DNA from: Nothopassalora personata
Lineage: Eukaryota; Ascomycota; Dothideomycetes; Mycosphaerellales; Mycosphaerellaceae
NCBI GenBank assembly: GCA_033816765.1
Contig: CM066292.1
Span: forward strand, 2,976,001 to 3,040,000
Direction of reading: 5' to 3'
DNA length: 64,000 nucleotides
Both the position numbers and the translations under genes were made by a program. Positions 56,456 to 64,000 of this stretch are shown in pieces; within the stretch, counting starts at the first letter, position 1, and each line of letters begins with the position of its first letter. The notes beneath the pieces were generated by a model. It was not told the origin of the DNA and did no database searches. It was given only the letters and a program-made list of their open reading frames with translations.

Positions 56456-57675
56456 GTATCTTGCTGTAGAACCCGGGAATCCAGTACTTTATCATCGCTA
56501 TATCGTCGTGTCGTCGTTATATCGTTACTGTCGCCAGTCCCAGGTGTTGTTGGCGTTATCTATGCCTGCTAGGTTGCCGCAATGGCAGCAGAACGAGATC
56601 CAACGACTATTCGCAGATACTGCGCACAGTAACCAATATATTGCAGAGCTTATGAATATCGCTAGACGCAGTATCGACAAGCACCGTAACAACTACCTCC
56701 TCTTCGGTCATATCTACCTCGATAAAACGCTCAATGGTGGTGCCGGTCGCCCTCGCTCGCTCTTGCCGATCTTCGAGGAACGCATATTCGAATACCTCGC
56801 GGACAAGCCGACTGCGTATCAGGATGAAATAGCGTGGTATCTATACGACGAGTTCGGAGTGGTTGTGAGCCAGAGTACTATCTCGCGTTGTCTCAAGCGG
56901 CATAAGTGGTCGAAGAAGGTCGCGTGTCGCCTGGCGAAGGAGCGCAATAAGGAGGTACGCGATTGGTTTGAGCGTGAGCAGGAGATGATGCCGATGAGTC
57001 GTGTCTGCTGTGTGGATGAGAGCGCTTCGAATGAACGTACCGGTTGGCGCAAGACTGGTTGGACACCTATAGGCGCACCTTGTTTTGAAGAAGGCTCTTG
57101 TAAAAGAGAGGTGCGGTGGTCAGTACTGCCAGCTATAACGCAGGCTGGATATCTACCGGGGACGCTCGTGTTCCAAGGCAGTATCACTGCTGAGATATTC
57201 GAAGCGTGGCTCGAGCACACGGTGTTGCCGCAGTTGGAGAGAGGCTCTTTTCTGGTGATGGATAATGCGTCGATTCACCGCAGTGAGACGGTCGCACGGC
57301 TCTGCGCAGAGGCTGGTGTGTACCTGCAATATCTCCCACCATATTCGCCAGACTTCAATCCGATCGAGCTGTCATTCGGGGTGCTGAAGGCGTGGATCGG
57401 CCTTTCCGCGACTTCGAGGGCTTCGATCGAGATTGCGACTGCGACTGCTCAAGAGCTTGGAGTGTGTTATCATAAGGCTTTGGACGAGGTGGCTGTCGAA
57501 CGCGTTTGGCTGGTCTCGAAGATGGCCCAGCAGTGCTGCTACGACGCTTGGAGCCTGCCGCCATGTGAGGCAAACAACACCTGGGACTGGCGACGACGAG
57601 GTTATATCAACGACACGATAATATTCATGAGATTGGGACAGAATATCGCTATTCCCAGGTTCTACGCGTGTTTAC
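56456..57675 (+). mobile_element. Tc1/mariner-type DNA transposon with TIRs and TA duplication
   Basis: 1220-bp element. The left end reads GTATCTTGCTGTAGAACC and the right end, reversed, GTAAACACGCGTAGAACC; both are directly flanked by TA (56454-56455, 57676-57677), the target duplicated by this superfamily. An identical inner block CGCCAGTCCCAGGTGTTGTT lies at 56532-56551 and inverted at 57573-57592, so the terminal repeats extend about 110 bp. It carries one long transposase frame without internal stops, suggesting recent arrival. Confidence 0.88.
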
Positions 57676-57680
57676 TATGA
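56508..57680 (+). CDS. Tc1/mariner (IS630-like) transposase, DD34E
   Basis: Cuts and pastes the surrounding element. The frame is 390 codons from ATG 56508; a second ATG at 56562 (MPARLPQWQQNEIQRLF) is a more natural start because the first lies inside the terminal repeat. Two helix-turn-helix segments occupy about 25-145, with AGRPRSLLPIFEERI between and SQSTISRCLKRHKWSKK at the end. The DDE catalytic set is VDES, MDNASIH and PDFNPIELSFGVLKAW; I count 34 residues between the second Asp and the Glu. No stop or frameshift interrupts it. The C-terminal 40 residues are read from the right terminal repeat, and the TGA lies just outside the element. Confidence 0.85.
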   Translation: MSSLYRYCRQSQVLLALSMPARLPQWQQNEIQRLFADTAHSNQYIAELMNIARRSIDKHRNNYLLFGHIYLDKTLNGGAGRPRSLLPIFEERIFEYLADKPTAYQDEIAWYLYDEFGVVVSQSTISRCLKRHKWSKKVACRLAKERNKEVRDWFEREQEMMPMSRVCCVDESASNERTGWRKTGWTPIGAPCFEEGSCKREVRWSVLPAITQAGYLPGTLVFQGSITAEIFEAWLEHTVLPQLERGSFLVMDNASIHRSETVARLCAEAGVYLQYLPPYSPDFNPIELSFGVLKAWIGLSATSRASIEIATATAQELGVCYHKALDEVAVERVWLVSKMAQQCCYDAWSLPPCEANNTWDWRRRGYINDTIIFMRLGQNIAIPRFYACLL

Positions 57681-58503
57681 GGAACGCGGGACGGCTAATC
57701 CACGGACCCACCCCCGGCAGCATGGCGCGGAATATTGCATAGCATAGTAGCAGCAGTCTATGATCCATCCCTAAATAAATGTTCGGACCCGTGTCAGCGG
57801 ACACCGTTTTCTCTTGCCGTTAACGACTCATCGGCCCTCCTCCGCTTGTGGACGCGCAAGGGTTGGCAGCAGTCTGTACGTACTGTAGTCATCATCACTG
57901 CTGTCCGCCTTGTCGCCTGGCTGCTCTGCTGCTCCAGATAATATCAAGTCCCTCCCTCCCTCCCTCCCTCCCTCCCTTCCGGCACCTGACGCGCTGAACC
58001 TACATTGCATTACCGAGCAGACCACTGCATCCCTGCCGCTTCGACTCCGTACAGCAGCACTCTCTCGACCATTCCGTCGAGCGTCAGCACCACAAGCCGA
58101 GCATCGAACTTTGTCATTCCCTTGGGCCGTCTTTCTTGTCCCGCAGCCTTGCCTGCATATTCTTCTTTCCACAGGCGTGCACTGCACCTTGGAGCTCTCT
58201 GCCTGCATCGACCACGTCCCGGCTGCACCGTCTTCTGCATCCACTGCATGCAACAACCACACTCTGCCGGCTTCGCTCCCTTCGACTGAACGTTCTGAAA
58301 CACTACTTCTCTACTGTCTCACCTGGAATCCGCTCGTTCCTGGTCTGCGAGATTGCTGGCATCGATGCACGGTACCAGTCGATGAATGACACTGTGTCAA
58401 GGCGGTGGTTCATCGACTTCAGCAGTACCGCACTTGACGCTGCGTGACTTCTAATGCCGAACATTCCTTATTGAACATCACCATTGCCGACATATCAGGG
58501 ACC
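57681..58503. promoter_or_regulatory. upstream region of the Zn2Cys6 gene with (TCCC)7
   Basis: About 0.8 kb between the transposon and the Zn2Cys6 start. It contains seven TCCC units at 57949-57976 and C/T-rich sequence, common in fungal promoters and 5' leaders. The role of the repeat is not known. Confidence 0.5.
57949..57976. repeat. (TCCC)7 microsatellite
   Basis: Seven perfect TCCC units, seen directly, about 530 bp before the Zn2Cys6 start codon. Confidence 0.92.
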
Positions 58504-61320
58504 ATGTTCTCAAGGACAGCTGCGGCGCCAGTGCGAACCTATTCGCACCACGAGCGACAACACAGCGATCAAGCACGATCATTTGGGAACCCTTCTAGAC
58601 ACACGGTCGAATTACCACGTCCACTGGAGCCCAGACCAACCCCGCAACTGCAGTCAGCACACTCTGATGCTTCTCACGATGGAAGACGATCAGATGCATT
58701 TCGCCAACCAGCACCTATGCAACCAGAGTATCGACCTCACGTGCAGAATCTCCCACGACTACACGATATACTCACGTCCGGTCCCTCAGCACAAAGCCCG
58801 CCAACTTACGGAGGCGGCTGGAGCAGCACGGCTGCGCCTCCAGCTCACCAGCAGAACGGCGATGGCCGTTACAGTCACGCTGGTTGGCATCCACCCATGG
58901 TAGAGCCTCCACGCGGGCATGAGTCTTCTTATCCAGCCCAAGCGCAGCAGAGCAGACGTCTAGAGCTGCCCATATTGGAGACCAGCCCTGTAACGAGACA
59001 TGACAGCCATGTGCCCCAACAATCACCATATCACGGCTACCATGAGCCACCAAGAGAGCAAGATCACAGGCGAGAACGTCCACAAGAACAACCCCCGGAA
59101 TACCTACCGAACGGTGCTCCAAGTCCCTACACTACCGCAGGCGCAGATGAACAGCATTACAGGAGCCCTGCCGGATCGCTAGATCGGCCACGAAGCCATG
59201 CTTTCCCACTCAACGCACCGGAGTCATCGAAGAAGTACATTGGTGTTCGGGATATTCCTGGCGAGGGTACATTTCATCTTTACGAGGGTGGCTACCGCAT
59301 TCCGACCTCCGTCGATGGCGAGAATGTCAACCCTGCGTGGGGCCTTACCAAAGCAAATAAGCCGAGGAAACGCTTAGCTATGGCATGTCTGGACTGTCGC
59401 GAGAAGAAGATCAAATGTGAGCCTGGAGCTAGCAGCTGCTTGCAATGCGAGAAGGCAAAACGACCTTGTCGAAAGTACGTACGCAATATCCGTCCAGAAG
59501 TCATGCGCTAACCATTCCCAAGGGCTGCGGCCCACCAATCTCAGTCCGAGCCAGGTACGACACCCGTCTGGCAAAGCAGCGCTGGATCTCCTCTACGTAG
59601 TAAAGGGTTGTCGGATCCCAACGAGATGCATGCACCAGAACTGGGCTTCGACCCTAGCAGCAAGCGCAGACCGCTCGATGACGCCTCGCCTACTGGCGGA
59701 CCTGCTAAGAAGCATAGATCGGCATCGCCAGTATACGCTGTGAATGGCAATGGCTTGCCTGGACACAACACAGCAAGCACACAGGTCTCACCGGTCATGG
59801 CGAGATCACCAGGGAAAGTTGTGTGCTTGGAGGAGGATCCTTTCGCCGTAGAGCCTGAGATGACACTGGCTCTTCTGGAGCACTACCTCACCGACGTCAA
59901 CGATGCAACATATCGCATGTTCCCGCGACATCATTTGATGCATTGGCTGCGTGCATATCCTCAGAAATGCCAAAATGAGAGGATGGTGCTGTACGCCATT
60001 TTGGCCCTTGGCTCGACTTTCGCGGATGATCACCACTCAGGGTTCGGAAGACATTGCGCAAACATCGCTACCGAAGCTGTGCACTCCAAGTCTGGTCTGT
60101 TCAACATGGCACTGGTGCAGACACGCTTGATTCTCGGCCTCTACCACTTCGCAAGGGGCGCCACCACCACTGCTTGGGAGCACATTGCAGCAGGAATCAA
60201 CGCAGCAAATTATCTGCGGTACAACACCGAGGAAGGCTGCGCCGAAGATGAAGCAGTTGGAGAAAGGCGCAACGAATTTGCTTTGTCCAAGGAGCAGCTA
60301 ATCGAGTGCAGGCGACGAACTTTGTGGTCTGGCTTCATCATGGATAGGTACTATGGCGCGACGCACACGATGATCAATTCGCAAGACATCTTCATCCGTC
60401 TACCTTGCACGGATGATGCTTTCGAGCGCGGCTTCGTGTTCAATGCTCCTTTCTACAACAATGGAATCGTCGATCCTTCGAAGGCTATACTAACTGCCAG
60501 CAGCGCACTTTCCCCCATGGCCTGGATCATTCTGATATCAGCAATCTGGGGTGATGTCGTCAACTTCATCAATCGATCGGTACATCGCGCGCCGGACTCG
60601 TACGAGGACCAGTACGAACAGTTCTACGATGAGACCATTACCGCATTGCAGGGATGGCAATCAAGACTACCGGATCATCTGCAGTTTTCGCGGACCAATG
60701 CAGAAAGGAGCATCCAAGGCGGTTACGCTGGACCCTTTATCTCGATGCACGTACTGTATCATCTTGCTTTCCTGAAGATGAACAGGTTCGTTAGGCACGA
60801 GTACATCTCAAAGTCAATTGCGAGGAACATACGAGCCACACATCGCCATGCTCTCGAAATCCTGCAAGTCATGAGCTGCTTGCGCGCTGCCAACGATGGT
60901 CTCGCGAAGGAGAATCGCCAAACGTTCTCCCTCACCACATCATTTGCAGGCTACGCAATCCTGGCCGCCATCGACGTCGTGGGAGCTGGCGGTCTCGACT
61001 CGCACTTGACCACGACACTGGATCTTATTGGCTGCGGTCTGGAATCTCTGCGCGAACTCGGCAGATACTGGAGCAGCGCAAGAGATCAGCACAAGGCTTG
61101 CGAAAAGCGATTCTATCAGATTCATAATGTTCTCAAGCATCCATTCACAGCACGAAGCGGCTGCTGGCTCGGTCGGCAATGGGGCGTGTCCGCATCGTTG
61201 GAGCGGGATTTCGCTCTCAAGGACGATTGCATCTACGGCGTTGCGGACAGGGATTACTTTGATGCCTTGAAGGAGGACACTCCGGAAGGGAGGCCAAATG
61301 GCAATTTACGCATCGCTTAA
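58504..61320 (+). CDS. Zn2Cys6 transcription factor with fungal_trans-type domain
   Basis: Nuclear DNA-binding regulator. ATG 58504 (MFSRTAAAPVRTY) is the first real ATG of the frame. Two exons, 58504-59474 and 59523-61320, with a 48-nt intron (GTACGT, branch-like GCTAAC, CCCAAG), give 922 residues. Residues 1-250 are Pro/His/Gln-rich and disordered. The Zn2Cys6 cluster is unusual in lying centrally (about 297-325): ACLDCREKKIKCEPGASSC then LQCEKAKRPC, six cysteines as required. A nuclear-localisation-like PRKRLAM precedes it. The second half is the helical middle-homology domain (EPEMTLALLEHYLTDVND, ECRRRTLWSGFIMDRYYG). Target genes are unknown; a link to the URC genes 43 kb away is not supported. 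Confidence 0.9.
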
Positions 61321-62913
61321 AAAGTGCATTGTTGCATGATATCGACAGGAGGCTACATCGTTCATGCCAGGGAACATGCCACCGGAAACTGAGGACCACA
61401 GCACTGCGAATGAGGACAGTCTCAGCCCAGGAGCGCAGCGTGCGGGCATGTAACATTTGTTTCGGACTTGCAAATGTGATAAGCAATATACTGAATATGT
61501 AGCCGTTCATCAGAGCCGCGGCAACACAACTTCACACTGCACACTGTCATGTCCTTTCCAGTCGTCACAACGTCAGCTTTCGGCCGTATAGAGCACGCCT
61601 TTTGTGTAAAATCCTTCCCAGAGCGGCAGGCCCACGAGCGAAGGCGCACCCTCTCGAGCCACATACCGCTCATTTCGGCTGCGGACCTTGACTCGGCAAG
61701 CCGTGGGAACCATGTGAGCGGCCGCATGTTTCAATTCGACCTCGGTTTGACTCCCGAGACACAACGCGCGATGTGATTAGCACGCGTCGCTGTGCCGCTG
61801 CACCGCAGCAAATCCATCGACATGGGATCGACCATGACCAAGTTTGGTATCCAATGACCCGCCACCACCACAGCATGTGGCCTCGCTAAAGCAAAAACAA
61901 CCAGGACCAGGCAACCCACAAGATCCTTTGCAACTGAGAACTCATCATCGATCTGGACATCATTTTCCGCGTCTAGCGCCGAAACTGGTGCCTCGTGACG
62001 AAAGCGACGGCCAGATGACCGCGAGCGGTTCGGCATTTGCACTGAACTGACGGATGCAGGTGTAATATATCGTCTACGGTATACTGTATGCGGCGCAAGT
62101 GCGTGGGCTGATACAGTAGCCCCGCACGCAAGGTTTTCCTTGTTTGCAAAAGATTTGAGATAGTGAAGAAGCAGCAGATCCGGTTGTGTAAGCGAGGTGT
62201 GCTGAGCAGGCCAGTCGGCCGAGCAAGCTGAGTGATACCGCAACTTCAACACGACCACCACAAGTGAATCACCACACAGCATCAAAGTCCAGGTACGGTA
62301 CTTCATCCCTTGCTCCTGACGCTAAGAGATCCGGCATCACCGGCAGCAGTGAGCCGAAGGGCGCCCGGCTAATGCCAGCATGCACGAAACCAGCGTGGCG
62401 GGTCCGCGCGCGACGGCTCTATTGATTCGGGACCGACGCTCTGCTTAAGCCGGCGTTGGGATGCAAAATGGAACACCCCCCCCCACCCTGGAGTCCCCCG
62501 GATTCTCAGAGTCTGATTCGCCTCTTTGACCATAATATTAATTGCAGACAACGGTGTTGTTGGGTTGGATAGTGCGCGCGTCTGTACTGTCAAGGCGTTG
62601 AAACACAACCCGTCCGTTGTATTCAACAGGCCTCTTCAACCTCCGGTTGGCTACAACAAGGAATGCAGTGGATTACGATCGAGTTGAAGGTTGAGTGTAC
62701 GTGGCCTTTGCAGAGGTCGCATGTTTGCGGCAACCCTTCGCGCCTTCGCTTGACCGGCTTGTGGATGCTGAAAAGCCTGATGAATGTACGATGATGCTCA
62801 CCACAGTGGTGGCCAGACCCTCGCGAAGTTGCAGGTGGCGGAAGCGTGGAGCAAGGGAGGTGACTTCCAAAAGCCGAGCAAAACCAGCAACTGCCACACT
62901 GATGCATGGCTTC
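61321..62913. other. intergenic, convergent 3' ends
   Basis: About 1.6 kb with short frames only. A C-run lies near 62476. No gene, repeat pair or RNA recognised. Confidence 0.5.
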
Positions 62914-64000
62914 TCAACCATCGTTCAATCGGCCATGAGAAGGATTGTCGCAGTCATCGTGCCGCCATTCATTTCCCGACGGAATCTGTTCTCGTGCGTA
63001 ACTCATCTGTTGAGGATCTTTGCCCTTCTTCTCGACGATATCGAGGTGTGCAAACTCCCGCCTGGCGAGCTGAACATTGACCCTCGCGGCGTTAAATGCA
63101 GCCTCATCGCTTGGCATGACTACTGCCAAGTTGGTGTTCTCGGTGAGTCGGGTTATGAAGAACATGAAAGCTCCAGTCTTGATCTGCATCTCCGCGAAGG
63201 ACACTTCGGAGGGCATCATCCCGGTGTGCCTCGACATAGAGTGTTTGTGGGTCTTGAGAATACTGCTGATACGCTCGAAGCGATCTTTGTAGGGGTTTGG
63301 CGCCTCGCCTGAGCGTGTGATGTGCGTGACAACCAGACAAGTCGTCCGCTCGTACAGGATCATTTCTCGGGCATCGAGCAGATCGGCCAGTTTTTGGAGC
63401 ATGTCTTCGATGACTGTGGCGTTCGGGACCAGGAAGTAGATGACCTGGGTCCAGGCACGATAGAGACTCTGGTCCCAGATCGAGCTCGGGCAGAAGTCGA
63501 CTTGCTTCCCGGCGAAGCCTTCCTCTTCGCAGACGTTCCGGACGTCTTTGGTACGTTGCTGATAGATTGCATTCTTCTGGTCCGGAGGGACAAGGTCCAT
63601 CTTGTGAATCAAGACGAAGATCTTGCTGTTTGGGCTATACTCCCGTAAAGCCCGGATGGTCGAAGCAAAACTGAGCATGTCCGATGCTGTCTCTTTCGAC
63701 GAGATATCGAAGACAAAGATGAGAACAGCCACAGACGTGAACACGTGAGATCGCTGATTAGTGAGGTATGATTCAACGAATGAATCTTGACTGCCAGAAT
63801 CAGCCCGAGTAACATGTGCGTCAATCCATGTATGCTCACCCTCCGCAGTCCCAGAGATTCAGCATCAGGTTGCCCATAAACTTGATGTTACTATGTTCCA
63901 CATCAACAGTCGCCCCGAGCCTTCGTACGTCTTTAGCGACATAATTGCTGAAGATGATGCTTCTCATGGATGATTTGCCAGCACCGCTCCTGCCCATCAG
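62914..64000 (-). CDS. GTR1: Gtr1 (RagA/B-type GTPase), 5' end beyond window
   Basis: Rag-family GTPase that with Gtr2 recruits and activates TORC1 at the vacuole in response to amino acids. The window holds three exons on the minus strand: the first visible one has the P-loop [18 protein letters not shown] and ends NLWDCGG before GTGAGC; the next starts [19 protein letters not shown] and runs on into [17 protein letters not shown] is the specificity motif. The roadblock-like C-terminal half follows ([26 protein letters not shown]) to the stop at 62914. The start codon and the first few residues lie to the right of 64000. Rheb, another TORC1 regulator, is at 10 kb. Confidence 0.92.

Noticed and set aside
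16284..61320. A biosynthetic gene cluster around the CFEM receptor or Zn2Cys6 regulator
   Set aside because: No backbone synthase, P450, transporter or tailoring genes lie nearby; neighbours are housekeeping genes.
58504..61320. Zn2Cys6 protein as Urc2, regulator of the URC pathway
   Set aside because: It is over 40 kb from URC1 and no specific sequence feature supports it.

Overview
The window is nuclear DNA of a filamentous ascomycete (Pezizomycotina), most likely a dothideomycete. The evidence is short GT-AG introns (about 45-150 nt), many genes of one to five exons, and fungal-specific families: a CFEM/PTH11-type receptor, a Zn2Cys6 regulator, a fungal RFX factor, Ytp1 and Urc1. The species assignment is inference; no marker gene settles it. 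No virus, CRISPR array, operon or rRNA is visible.

Layout. 0-5 kb: small hypothetical genes and a (GGCT)10 microsatellite. 4.4-7.2 kb: Urc1-type GTP-cyclohydrolase-II homologue (-) divergent from the elongation factor Elf1 (+). 8-10.7 kb: a hypothetical gene, a frame-broken relic, and the small GTPase Rheb (-). 11.6-18 kb: WAPL cohesin regulator (-) divergent from uracil phosphoribosyltransferase (+), then a CFEM-domain seven-TM receptor (-). 19-24.6 kb: a decayed F-box gene, Yop1 (-) divergent from an RFX transcription factor (+). 24.6-27.2 kb: gene-poor, with relics and one copy of a dispersed repeat. 27.2-32.2 kb: GT8 glycosyltransferase, a diverged tandem duplication, Ytp1 (-) divergent from Swi5 (+). 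34-37 kb: Smp3 (GPI mannosyltransferase IV, -) divergent from Skp1 (+). 38-49.4 kb: BAR protein, uL2 (-) divergent from a DDT/WHIM-like chromatin protein (+), Spo12 (-) divergent from eL39 (+), and the N-terminal amidase Nta1. 49.4-56.4 kb: about 7 kb without a recognisable gene, ending at an apparently intact Tc1/mariner transposon with TIRs and a TA duplication. 58.5-61.3 kb: Zn2Cys6 regulator. 62.9-64 kb: Gtr1 (RagA/B-type GTPase), cut by the right edge.

Functional links. Urc1 and uracil phosphoribosyltransferase both belong to pyrimidine salvage/catabolism and lie about 10 kb apart. Rheb and Gtr1 both act upstream of TORC1 but sit at opposite ends. uL2, eL39, Elf1, Skp1, WAPL, Swi5 and Spo12 are core housekeeping or cell-cycle genes. 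Seven gene pairs are divergent and share an upstream region of roughly 0.3-1.4 kb. I did not find a convincing new multi-gene system; the most unusual items are the intact transposon, a dispersed repeat carrying its own TATA box, two genes whose start codon is cut off by an intron, and several frame-broken gene relics. Exon boundaries were worked out by hand from splice signals and reading frame.
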